DNA from: Prorocentrum cordatum
Taxonomy: Eukaryota > Sar > Dinophyceae > Prorocentrales > Prorocentraceae
Length of the DNA: 34,687 nt
Reading direction: 5' to 3'
NCBI GenBank assembly: GCA_963575745.1
Contig: CAUYUJ010000178.1
Location: forward strand, 82,501-117,187
A program made the translations under genes and the position numbers. Shown one piece after another: positions 6,427 through 14,640 of the stretch (within the stretch, counting starts at the first letter, position 1; each line of letters starts with the position of its first letter). Under the pieces are notes generated by a model. It was not told the DNA's origin and did no database searches. It was given only the letters and a program-made list of their open reading frames with translations.

Positions 6427-9400
6427 ATGTCGGGCTCGCCGCCGCCCGCTGCGGAGTGGACCTCGCCGGCGCCGGCGGCCGAGGCCCGGCCCGCGGCGCC
6501 CGCGCGGGCGGAGTGGCCGCGCTTCGACCGCCCCCAGACCCGCGGCGCGCTGCCGCCGCCGATGGAGTGCTCGAGCCCCCCCGCCTCGCCCCGCCGCGTG
6601 AGCCTCGCCCCGCCCGGGCCGCCGGGCGCGGCCGGCCCCGACCAGGCGGAGCCGCGCGAGGAGGAGGAGGAGGAGGAGGAGGAGGAGGAGGAGGAGGAGG
6701 AGGAGGAGGAGGAGGAGGAGGAGGGAGGAGAGAGGAGGAGGAGGAGAGGAGGAGGAGAGGAGAGGAGAGAGGAGGAGGGAGGAGGAGAGGAGGAGGAGGA
6801 GGAGGGAGGAGGAGGGAGGAGGAAGAGCAGACGTGGAGGAGGAGGAGGAGGAGGAGGAGGAGGAGGAGGAGGAGGCCGGCGCCCCGCAGGAGGCCGGGCC
6901 GTGGGGCACGGTGGGCCCCGAGCGCGTGCGGTCGCCCGGCCCGCGGGCGGCGCACCTGCAGGAGGCGCGGGGCGGCGCCGGCGGCGGCAGCCTTCGCTCG
7001 TCGGCCGCGCCGCGGCCGCGGCCGTCGGGGGCTTCGGGCGCGTGCGCCGCGGGCGGCGCGGGCTTCCGGGACAGGCTCGAGGCGCTGGCGGCCACGCACG
7101 ACCTGGAGGTGGCGGACCTGCGGGGCGAGGTGCGCAGACGTCGGGCGTCTCGGGCAGAAGCGGGGCGGAGGCGTGCCGCCGTGCTCGGCCTCCGCGGGGC
7201 CCTCGCCGGGCCTCGGGGCCGTCAGAAAGCGACTCGGGGTGCGGTCCCGGGGAAGCGGTCGGGAGGTCGGGGGCCCGTGTCTCGAAAAAGTCGAGGCGTC
7301 GGATGTCTGGGGAGGTGGTGGACCTGCGGGGAGGGGTCATCGTCTTGCAGAACCAGGTGGAGCAGTACAGGTCGCTCCTCCACAGGGCGCAGGACAGTTT
7401 CGGGCGGATCTGTGGGGAGCTCCCGTCGGCTGCGGGCGAATGGCCTGCCGTGTCTGACCTGATGCAGGAGATCGCCAGCGAGATGGCGGGCGAGATGCAG
7501 GACGTTTGGGGCAATGCTGCCGACGGCACGCCGAAGGCATCGTGCTGCCCCTCGCAGGTTGGCGTCGTCGCAACGACGCCCGCGCGCAGCGCCACCCAGA
7601 AGCGGGCAACCGCCGTGGCCCTGAACAGCAAGTTGAACAAGGCGACGTCGAGGCAGGTGTCAGCAGTCATGCCGCCCGCAGCTCGAAGGGCTCTGACGCG
7701 CAACCTCTACCAGCAGCAGAAGAAGATCAAGGGCTCCTCGGTAAATCTGGACGGGACCTACCTGCAGCGTTTTGTTGGCCACTGTTCGTTCGACTTGGTT
7801 TGCGCCTGCATGATAATCACAAATTCTATCATCATCGGCGTTGAGGTCCAGTGGCTGACTACGCACGAGACAGAGCTGGCGGCGACCAAAATCTTGGGCC
7901 TGCTGTGCAGCTGCTTCTTCTTCATCGAGCTGGTGCTCCGCATCGTCGCTGATGGCATGCGACACTTCTTCGTCCTCTCCGACAACAGAAACTGGAACTG
8001 GTTCGACTGTGTTCTTGTGGTGATGTCGGTCTTCGACGGCGTGTCGCTGGCGGACGCTGGTGTAGCGGCCTCCACCGTCGGGGCGGGCGCGGGCTTCAAG
8101 ACCATCAAGATATTGAGGATTGTCCGCGTTGTGCGGGTATTCCGCTTCTTTAGCAAGCTCAGCCAGCTGGCGTTCATGATCATAGATTCTGTCAAGTCGT
8201 TGATGTGGGCCCTCGTCCTGTTGGGACTCGTCATTTACGTGTTCGCCATCTTCTTCACGCACTACACCACCGAGCACATCAGGCGCCAGGGGAAGGGTAA
8301 CACGTCCATCCATATCGATGAGCACTTCGGCAACCTGTGGTTGACTCTGTTCACCCTATTCCACACCATGCTCAACGGCATCAGCTGGTACACTCTACCG
8401 TCCGCGCTGTACACCATCCCTGGTTGGACAGGTCCGTTCTTGGCATTCGGATTTGTATGCTATCTGTCGTTCACCATGCTCGTCGTGATGAATATCATTA
8501 CTGGTGTGTTTGTGGACAACGCAGTGCAGACGGCTGGCACGCAGCGGGAGTTTCTGGTGCAGAAAGAGATGGAGGTCAAGGAGCAGTGGCGCAGCGAGAT
8601 GCGCAGCATCTTCCTGGAGATGGACGCCGATCGCTCCGGGACGGTGAGCAGGGAGGAGGTGTCGGACTTCTGCAACCACGAGCGCGTGCAGCACTACCTC
8701 ACCGCGCTCGGGCTGGACGTGCACGACACGGAGCGGCTGTTCGAGCTCCTCGACGTGAACCACGACGGCGAGCTCGACGTGGACGAGTTCCTGGACGGGT
8801 GCCTGCGCCTCAAGGGCGTGGCCCGCAGCATCGACGTCTGCAGCCTCATCCACCAGTCGCGCCCTCAGTGGGCCCCGGAAACGGCAGGGCCGTTCACCGT
8901 TTCCGAAAGAGCGTGCCCCTTGAGAATGGAACCGGCAAAACACCGGCGACCGGGAACGGCAACAGGATTGGAGCCGGAGCGGGGACCCGTGAAAGAACGG
9001 CGACGGAACCGGTAAAAAAACGGCCTTGCCGTTCCCGGGGCCGGAACCGGAACCAGAGCCGGAACCGGTAAAAGAACGGCGTCGGAACCGGCAAAAAAAC
9101 GGCTACTTCCCGTTTCCGGGGCCCACTAAGGTCGCGCCTGCTGTGCCGGCGCGTCGACGGCATCGACTCCACGCTGCGCACGCACCTGGGCAGCGCCAGG
9201 CACTCGGGCATAGCCAGGACCCGGGTAAGGGGACCCGGGTAGTGGTATGGCCCCGAAGCCCCCAAATTGTCCAGAATCACTAAGCCAGGTCTGCCGTAGC
9301 TGGTGTTTTGTCGGGTGGCGGCAGTTCCGGATAGTGGAACGGGGCGGGGGGGGCGTCCCCCAGTACACATCCCCAGACATCCGACGTCTCGATTTTTTCG

Positions 9401-9690
9401 AGACACGGGCCCCGGACGTCCCGACCACTTCCCCAGGGCCGGTTTGTCGCCCCGAGTCGTTTTTTGACGGCCCCGAGGCCCGGCGAGGGCCCCGAGAGGC
9501 CGAAAACGACGAAAAACCTCCGTCTCGATTTTTTCGAGACGCCCGATGTCTGGGTCACTGAACCAGGTACCACTAAACCCAGTTCTGCCAACGCCCGAGG
9601 CACCCCCGGCGCACCCTCCGCAGCCCGAGCAGGGCGGAGCGGCCGCCCTCGGCCCGGTCGGACCCCGCCGGCTTGGCGCAGCAGCGTTAG
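6427..9690 (+). CDS. voltage-gated cation channel with coiled coil and EF hands (multi-exon)
   Basis: Single-domain voltage-gated channel of the plasma or an internal membrane, probably Ca2+-regulated. Exon 1 starts at ATG 6427 (Pro/Ala-rich, then poly-Glu). Exon 2 is 6831-7129 in another frame, exon 3 is 7315-8855, exon 4 is 9131-9224, and a possible exon 5 is 9583-9690 (stop TAG). Without exon 5 the frame ends at TAG 9240. Visible parts: a coiled coil in perfect heptads across the exon 2/3 junction (VADLRGE/VVDLRGG/VIVLQNQ/VEQYRSL); S1 near 7793-7856; S2 7894-7956; S3 7996-8052; S4 8101-8160 with K-R-R-R-R every third residue (KILRIVRVVRVFRFF); S5 8200-8266; pore loop 8326-8397; S6 8437-8530; EF-hand loops at 8623-8658 (DADRSGTVSREE) and 8752-8787 (DVNHDGELDVDE). 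The pore motif LFHTMLNGISW lacks the acidic residue usual in Na/Ca channels. The 866-residue unspliced frame reads through the 7130-7314 and 8856-9130 introns and is not the product. Family certain; ion selectivity not. Confidence 0.88.
6658..6830 (+). repeat. GGA/GAG tract containing intron 1 of the channel gene
   Basis: Pure GAG repeats encode poly-Glu in the exon 1 frame, then degrade into GGAGAGGAGG and GGAGGGA. Exon 2 reads poly-Glu in a different frame, so a frame-changing intron must lie within this purine tract. The best acceptor is GAAGAGCAG ending 6830. The donor cannot be placed because the sequence is too repetitive. Confidence 0.6.
7130..7314 (+). mobile_element. intron made of an E1 introner element
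   Basis: 185-base GT-AG intron. The E1 copy runs 7132-7311, with inverted ends CGCAGACGTCGGGCGTCTCG and CGAGGCGTCGGATGTCTGGG, and is flanked by GAGGTG on both sides. The donor is GAG|GTG in the left repeat and the acceptor is GAG|GTG in the right repeat. Splicing changes frame exactly as needed and joins two coiled-coil heptads (VADLRGE to VVDLRGG). Confidence 0.85.
8856..9130 (+). mobile_element. intron made of a second, unrelated introner
   Basis: Element 8864-9130 (267 bp) has 21-base inverted ends, CT[C/T] plus AGTGGGCCCCGGAAACGG, with one mismatch, and is flanked by the exact 8-base duplication GTCGCGCC (8856-8863 and 9131-9138). The interior is a degenerate array of GGAACCGG, GGAACGGC and AAAAAAC units. 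The 275-base intron begins GT (in the left duplication) and ends AG. Joining CA to GTCGCGCC gives IHQS RLLCRRVDGIDSTLRT in frame. No other copy is in the window. Confidence 0.88.
9225..9582 (+). other. probable third intron of the channel gene, carrying a nested E1
   Basis: Donor CGG|GTAAGG and acceptor AAACCCAG|TTC are both in phase 0. The ends resemble each other in inverted orientation (GGGTAGTGGTA near 9236; TACCACTAAACCC ending 9580), suggesting another decayed inverted-repeat element, into which the reverse E1 copy 9372-9554 was inserted. If this intron is not used, the protein stops at 9240-9242. Confidence 0.5.
9372..9554 (-). mobile_element. E1 element (GTCTCGA subfamily)
   Basis: Nearly ideal copy. 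In its own orientation it starts CCCAGACATCGGGCGTCTCG and ends CGAGACGTCGGATGTCTGGG. Each end carries a hairpin GTCTCGA-TTTTT-TCGAGAC. 183 bp. No clear target duplication. Confidence 0.85.
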
Positions 9691-9714
9691 AGCGCTCACG
9701 TCGCTCTCCTCCTC

Positions 9715-9726
9715 CCCAGAGATCCC
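9715..9726 (+). other. 12-bp direct repeat bounding a nested E1
   Basis: CCCAGAGATCCC occurs at 9715-9726 and exactly again at 9912-9923, on either side of the E1 copy 9727-9911. It equals the left terminus of the downstream E1 copy, so the upstream copy appears to have inserted into that terminus. Confidence 0.7.
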
Positions 9727-9911
9727 CCCAGACCCCCTCGCGTCGTGAAAAATCACGACGGAAGGTTTTTCGCTATTTTCGCCCTCCGGAGGTCCTCACC
9801 GGGCCGCGGGAGCGTCAAAAAACGACTCAGGATGAAAAACCGGTCCCGGGGAAAGGGTCCAGACCTCTGGGGGTCGACGTCATGAAAAAATCACGACGTC
9901 GGGGGTCTGGG
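9727..9911 (+). mobile_element. E1 element (GTCGTGA subfamily), nested
   Basis: 185 bp, CCCAGACCCCCTCGCGTCGT to GACGTCGGGGGTCTGGG, with hairpins GTCGTGA-TCACGAC near the left end and a matching one near the right. Practically identical to the copy at 11654-11839 apart from A-run length, so both are recent or were duplicated together. Confidence 0.88.
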
Positions 9912-10097
9912 CCCAGAGATCCCACGTGTTGCAAAACAAAAATCGAGGCAGAGGTATTTCGAAGTTTTGGGCCCCTGGGGGCCCTCGCCGGGCCCCGGGG
10001 CCGTCAAAGAACGAATCGGGATGAAAAACCGGTCCAGGGGAATGGGTCGAGACTGCCGGGGACCCCGCAGGAAAAATCACGACATCGGATCTCTGGG
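9912..10097 (+). mobile_element. E1 element, host of the nested copy
   Basis: Starts CCCAGAGATCCCACG and ends ATCGGATCTCTGGG, with the family core CCCTCGCCGGGCCCCGGGGC. The subterminal hairpin pairing is lost. Confidence 0.8.
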
Positions 10098-10260
10098 TCC
10101 TTCCCTCGTTTTTAGCAGGCGGTCCGTTTCCCAGCAGTGCACCCCGCGATGTTGTCGTAGCTTCCATTCCCAGACTATTTTTTTGGCGCTCCGGTGCCAT
10201 CTTGCCGGGCCTTGGCGGCCCACAGCGGCAAGTTGCGTGCGTCGTGCGACCGGCAAGGCG

Positions 10261-10399
10261 ATGGCGCCTGCTCCGATTTGCCCGTCCGAGTGGGCTGCGG
10301 CGTTCTCTCGGGGGGCGGGCGCGCCTGTCGCGGAGGCGGGCGCGGAAGAGAGAGCAGGTGCGGCAGCGTTCCCAGTGACGCGGGGCCTGGCGGCACAGG
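10261..10399 (+). CDS. candidate exon with ATG, unrecognised
   Basis: ATG at 10261 opens an Ala-rich, GC3-rich peptide (APAPICPSEWAAAFSRGAG, then EERAGAAAFPVTRGLAAQ) ending at a good donor, GCACAG|GTGACG. Codon composition matches the secure exons. No family recognised; the next exon was not found. 10400-10635 shows nothing further. Confidence 0.35.
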
Positions 10400-10635
10400 T
10401 GACGGACATAGTTTGCGCATCCAGGCCATCCAGACTTGATTTGTCGGCGATGTGTTGCGTTCTTTGTATACGGGAGTCCTCCTCGAAACAATGTTGCCTT
10501 GGATCTGTGACATTTGAAGGGGGCCTACCAATCGAATCACATGGGCGATCAGCCCGAGTGTGTCATCGATGTACCATGGCCGCACGCTCATGTGAGCTTA
10601 CGGTTGTTTAGCTTGGCCTAGAGAATTTGAATTGA

Positions 10636-10788
10636 TCAGGAGGGGAAAACACATACAGACACGAGTCATCGTCGATTCCCAGGAAAATATCGGAAAATAG
10701 GGGGAAGACGCAACCCCAGAAAATATTTGAAAATATCGGGAATATTGGGATTCGCACTTTTTTATATGTGTGTATTCCTGGGCCCCTT
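10636..10788 (+). mobile_element. E3 dispersed repeat, copy 2
   Basis: TCAGGAGGGGAAAACACA, CATCGTCGATTCCCAGG, GAAAATATCGG units, TATGTGTGTATTCCTGGG and GCCCCTTG. Same order as the other E3 copies. Confidence 0.7.
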
Positions 10789-11399
10789 GAACTGAGCGTG
10801 GTTTAGCTTGGACTAGGTTGTGCCTTGAGGTTTCCGGCATGGAACTGCCGCGCCATTAAGCTAGACTTCTCTCGACTGTCGGGCGAGTCTGCATTGGCCA
10901 GACACAGCCAGCCACGAGTTTGGCCACGCGGCCTGTCACAGGCAGGTGCAGGAGGAGATGGAAGATCAACAGGGCGGGGGGGCGATGAGGATGATGGGGG
11001 ATAGGAGAGGATCATCGCAGACACGCGTTTTCCAGGTTGCGTCATCTGCGGCGGCTTCATTGTAGGACAAGACGCCACACTGGTTTTGGTGCAAACCGCC
11101 GCATTTGCGGCGACTCGACCCAGTCGCGCACGCAAACGCTCTTCCGCCAATTATGTTGATGCCGCGGGCGTGTGAAGCATGCTCTGCGCCTCGGCTGCCA
11201 GTCCCCATTTGCGATCCTTTCCCCCTGCCTGCGTTCCCTCTCTGGTCCTCCAGCTGTCTACCTCCTTGCAGCACATCCAGGTTGCTGACTTCGTCGCAGA
11301 AGTGCGAGTCCCGATCGTCCCCAGAGGGCCGCCATGGAGAAAAACAATGAAAAGAAGTTCTCAAAACAGTTAAACAATGCATGTTGCAAATTTTCGTTA
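10789..11399. other. no gene assigned
   Basis: The minus strand carries a 115-codon frame (10803-11150) and overlaps another, larger one. Composition is mixed (for example MAEERLRARLGRVAANA), but no homology, splice sites or supporting context are visible. Confidence 0.25.
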
Positions 11400-11459
11400 A
11401 ATACAAAAAAAAACACACAAAAAAACACACACCTACAAAAAAAAAAAAAAAAAAAAAAA
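11400..11459 (+). repeat. A-rich tract ending in a 23-base poly-A
   Basis: CA/A-run mixture followed by 23 consecutive A (11437-11459). It could be the tail of a retroposed sequence, but no parent element is recognisable upstream. Confidence 0.7.
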
Positions 11460-11653
11460 CTTTTCGAGCCTCCCGCCCCGCGGGGCGAAGCACCACGCGA
11501 TCCGCTCGCAAGGCGTACCGAGTCGCATGGGCCGCCGCGGCGACACGCCAAGCAAGGGTGTCCGACCGCACGGCCCTCGTCGCGTCGCCGCCGCTGCTGG
11601 AGGCATCCGGAGGGTGCACTCGGCAGGCGCGGGCGCTCGTCGGGCTCCAGCTA

Positions 11654-11839
11654 CCCAGACCCCCTCGCGTCGTGAAAAAATCACGACGGAAGGTTTTTCG
11701 CTATTTTCGCCCTCCGGAGGTCCTCACCGGGCCGCGGGAGCGTCAAAAAACGACTCAGGATGAAAAACCGGTCCCGGGGAAAGGGTCCAGACCTCTGGGG
11801 GTCGACGTCATGAAAAAATCACGACGTCGGGGGTCTGGG
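11654..11839 (+). mobile_element. E1 element (GTCGTGA subfamily)
   Basis: 186 bp, almost identical to 9727-9911. Flanks are CAGCTA on the left and TAGACAG on the right, without a clear duplication. The GC-rich sequence between 11460 and 11653 is open in several frames and not assigned. Confidence 0.88.
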
Positions 11840-12236
11840 TAGACAGATCGAAGGGCGCTCGCGTGGAGCCTCCTGGAGGTTTCCTGTGAGCCAGGCAGTG
11901 GCGCGCGGGGTGCGCTCGCGCGCAGCGGCGCGCCGCAGCGCCGACCTGCAGCGAGCGAGCCCGAGCAGTCCCGCCCACGATAACCCACCAATCGCCGCGT
12001 GGCGGGGCCCCCGGGCTGCGAAGGCGAGGCGGCAGCCCCCCCCTCACCAACAGAGCACGCCGCCACCACAGTGCAGCGGGGGCGCGCATGAAGAAAACAT
12101 GTGCTTTTCGCCAGGGTATCCTGGTTTCTTCGCTCCTCGCGCTGCGCGTGTCGACTTCTTCCCGCAGCCGTTGAAGGAACTCTTGCGTTCAGGGTGCCTC
12201 AGGTTTCCCTTCAGGTGTACCTCGCGCACGGGTTCT
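11840..12236. other. no gene assigned; GC-rich then mixed
   Basis: Open frames on both strands without clear preference. The right part (12100-12236) resembles a decayed E4 copy leading into the inverted pair that follows. Confidence 0.25.
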
Positions 12237-12457
12237 CAGGGTTGGGTTTTTTGCGAGGGTTTCTTGCGGCCGCGCCCGCACTGTAGGGGCCCGACCACAA
12301 GAAGCCTTACACAACAAGCCCAGCCCTGAGACCCCAGGACGTCCATCGATGTTTGGTGCGAGAGCGTCACGCTTGCCATGACAGAACCATCGAGGCCCAG
12401 GAAACCCAGGGCACCCTGGAGGCACGCAGGGTGTTTCTTGGCGTGGGCCCCCACTGT
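12237..12457 (-). mobile_element. E4 element with inverted partial partner
   Basis: 12279-12457 is a reverse-oriented E4 (termini CACTGTAGGGGCCC and GGGCCCCCACTGT, about 179 bp). Immediately before it, 12237-12285 is the right end of a plus-oriented E4 (GGGTTGGGTTTTTTGCGAGG ... CACTGTA). The two share the terminus and form an inverted repeat of about 45-bp arms. Confidence 0.65.
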
Positions 12458-12472
12458 ACCTATTGGTCGAAC

Positions 12473-12976
12473 ATGCGAAGTTTCAAGACGACGAAGGCTC
12501 CCTCGACTTTCTTTCCAATGGCATTCGCCGTCACCGATCCGGTGGGCGTGGGCGTGGGCGTGGGCGGCGGTGCCTTGGTGGAGGTTCCCCTGGTGGTGCC
12601 TCCAAGCTCGGGGAAGCCAGCTCTGGAAGTGGTGTTTAGCCTGCGGCGCGCTGGTGGCGTCCTGGTCGAGGCCAGCGGCGTGCTGTCGGGAGAGAGAGAG
12701 AGAGAGAGAGACGAGCAAGGTCAGTTGAGTTGTAGGGGCGGAGAGGAGGCGGAATCGGAGGAGGAATCGAAAGAGGAGTGCGGGGATCTGACCGTCGCCG
12801 TCGCCGCCCGGCAAGAGCTGCACAGCCGAGCGCGCCTGCGCTCACATCAACACATCAGATCCCGTACGGGGGCACGGGCCTGCCCCACCCCAGGGCCACC
12901 GGCCGCTGCATCCCCCGTCGCCCGTTCGCGACTCTTGTGACGGAGGCTCGTCCGACCCGGAGCTCGATCCAGAGCT
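12473..12976 (+). CDS. candidate coding segment, weak Hsp70-like resemblance
   Basis: A frame opens at ATG 12473 with non-repetitive composition (FFPMAFAVTDPVGVGVGVGG, then KPALEVVFSLRRAGGVLVEA). The second piece resembles the Hsp70/Hsp110 substrate-domain pattern P-x-I/L-E-V-x-F-x-L-x-x-x-G-x-L-x-V-E-A. An AG microsatellite (12691-12711) then reads as ERERER, followed by an acidic and a basic stretch up to the E1 copy at 12982. The resemblance is short and may be coincidence. Confidence 0.3.
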
Positions 12977-12981
12977 CAACC

Positions 12982-13167
12982 CCCAGACATGATCGCGTCG
13001 TAAAAAAAAATCAGGACGGGAGTTTTTGGCCGTTTTCGGCCTCGGGGGGCTCTCGCCGGGCCTCGGGGCGGTCAAAAAACCGTTCAGGATGAGAAGTCGG
13101 TCCCTGGGAAAGGGTCGGGATTTCCAGGGACCCCTTCTTGAACCACTCAGGACGTCGCACGTCTGGG
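12982..13167 (+). mobile_element. E1 element
   Basis: CCCAGACATGATCGCGTCGT to CGTCGCACGTCTGGG with the core CTCTCGCCGGGCCTCGGGGC; 186 bp. Open coding-like sequence on both sides, so it may be intronic, but I cannot fix the splice sites. Confidence 0.8.
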
Positions 13168-13529
13168 CTCGGAAGTCGTCAAGCGGACAGCAAGAGCCGT
13201 CATGGAAACTTACCTGGAGAGCTGGGCTCCATGGCGCTAGTGCATGTATGCGCTTCCCAGTGCGAGATGTGCATCTGGGCACTGGCACCATGGCGATCTC
13301 AAGGCATCTCTGCGGATGCAGGATCCGGCAGGCGGCGGGATCAGTGGGCGCAGCCCTGGGCACTGGCACGGCCTCGGTGGGCGTGAGTCGATTCCTCCAT
13401 GCGATCTGCGTTGCATCTGCGCTTGCATGGGCTCTACAGGCTGCCACCGCTCAGGCATCAGGAGCGGCCGGGTCGGCCCTTGCTCGAGGAGCGCCCCGCG
13501 CCGACAGCCAGCACGGCCGCCCTGGGCCT

Positions 13530-14314
13530 GCGCAGGCCTCCCCGACACCCTCGGCTGCGGCTCCGGGGAGGTCGGGGTCGACAGCGGCGCCGGCACAGCC
13601 GCGGTGGATGGCCGCCAGGTGCCGCGAGCAGGCATGACCTGCGCGCTACAGGACCAGGGGAACCAAAAAGGGCATAGACATAAAAATTCGGAGGTCCGCG
13701 CGGACCTCCGAGGGTTCTTATGTTTGTGTCACTTCTTGTTCCCCCTAGATACAGGACGGGCGAGGTGATGAATCGTACGGCAAGCCACTCGATACCCACC
13801 TGCATCATCCAGCAGCCTGCCACCCGAGTGCGAGCCGGCTGCGGCAACACACCGCCGCCGCGACGGTGTTGGCCAAGCGCTCGAGGTCCACGGGGGCAGA
13901 CGTGGACGTGGAGGCGGCGATCCTGGAGCTGCACCGCGACGACGAGCACGGAGTGCTGCCTGAGCGGTGCGTGGACCTCGTCGCGCGGGGGCCGGGCGGC
14001 AGGCTTCGATTCCCCCCCGATCGACGTCGCACGTCCGCTCCCCGTCTGCCGCGGGCGCGGCCCCTTCGGGCTCTGCGCCAGGGGCTGCAGCCCGGAAGGC
14101 CGCGAAGGGCACGGCCAAGCCGTGCGAGAGGCCACCCTCCGCCCCGCCCGCCGCCGAGCAGGGCGCGGCCGCGCGGGCGCGGCCGCGCTGCAGGCGCTCC
14201 TCGCTCTCCGCTGCGAGAGCTGCGTCCTTGGACGGCTCCGGCCCCGCAACGCGGCGGCTGTGAGCGTCCGGTGCCTGAGGCCCGGCCTGGCCTGCACCGG
14301 ACGGGCCTAGAGCT
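13530..14314 (+). CDS. unrecognised protein interrupted by a palindromic intron
   Basis: The upstream part (acceptor near CTGCGCAG|GCC, or ATG 13634) reads GEVGVDSGAGTAAVDG and ends MTCALQ at 13650. Intron 13651-13753 is removed. The downstream part starts DGRGDESYGKPLDTHLHH at 13754, continues RSRSTGADVDVEAAILELHR and DDEHGVLPERCVDLVARG, and stays open in a basic Pro/Arg/Ala-rich region up to the E1 copy at 14315. The two sides lie in different frames, and intron removal (103 bases) joins them exactly. No family recognised. A frame change around 14000 remains possible because another frame there is also open to a stop at 14261-14263. Confidence 0.45.
13655..13749. mobile_element. 95-bp palindromic introner with 8-bp duplication
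   Basis: Two arms of about 45 bases meet without a loop at GAGGTCCGC|GCGGACCTC. Outer pairing is GGGGAAC (13657) with GTTCCCC (ending 13745). It is flanked by the perfect direct repeat TACAGGAC (13647-13654, 13750-13757). The splice register ending in AG gives ACAG|GACC ... TACAG|GACG, that is a GA-AG intron. All registers give the same mRNA. Confidence 0.75.
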
Positions 14315-14499
14315 CCCAGACAGGATCGCGTCGTAACAACCTCAGCACGGGAGGTTTTTGCCCGCTTTCGGCCTCGGGGGGCCCTCGCCGGGCCTCGGGA
14401 CCGTCAAAAAATGATTCAGGATGTAAAACCGGTCCCGGGGAAAGGGTCGGGGTTTCCAGGGACCCCGTATGGAAAAAATCAGGACGTCGCATGTCTGGG
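14315..14499 (+). mobile_element. E1 element with 7-8 bp target duplication
   Basis: CCCAGACAGGATCGCGTCGT to CGTCGCATGTCTGGG, 185 bp. Flanked by CTAGAGCT on the left and CTAGAGCC on the right, the clearest target duplication of the E1 copies outside the channel gene. Confidence 0.85.
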
Positions 14500-14640
14500 C
14501 TAGAGCCGAGAGAAATCCGTTCCAGAGCGTTCCGGAGCGCTCTCAGGGCGGTTTGGAACGCTCTGAAACCGCCGCGCCGTCCGCTGCATCCTCCAAAGCC
14601 GACGACTCTCAGAGGCTTCTGATGCACATCGGCCCGATGT

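Noticed and set aside
7109-7314. Alternative 206-base channel intron starting at GAG|GTGGCG (7109)
   Set aside because: Also frame-compatible, because VADLRGE and VVDLRGG are similar heptads, but it removes one heptad and does not begin at the element's flanking repeat. The 7130 donor fits element and protein better, though cDNA must decide.
5043-7457. 804-codon plus-strand open frame
   Set aside because: It runs through TCC and GGA tracts, the 6094 hairpin and the leader relic in a frame different from the channel. Composition is poly-Ser/Leu and poly-Gly/Arg.
6033-7703. 556-codon minus-strand frame opposite the channel
   Set aside because: Shadow of the channel coding strand and of the GGA tracts. 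The plus strand has clear domain signatures.
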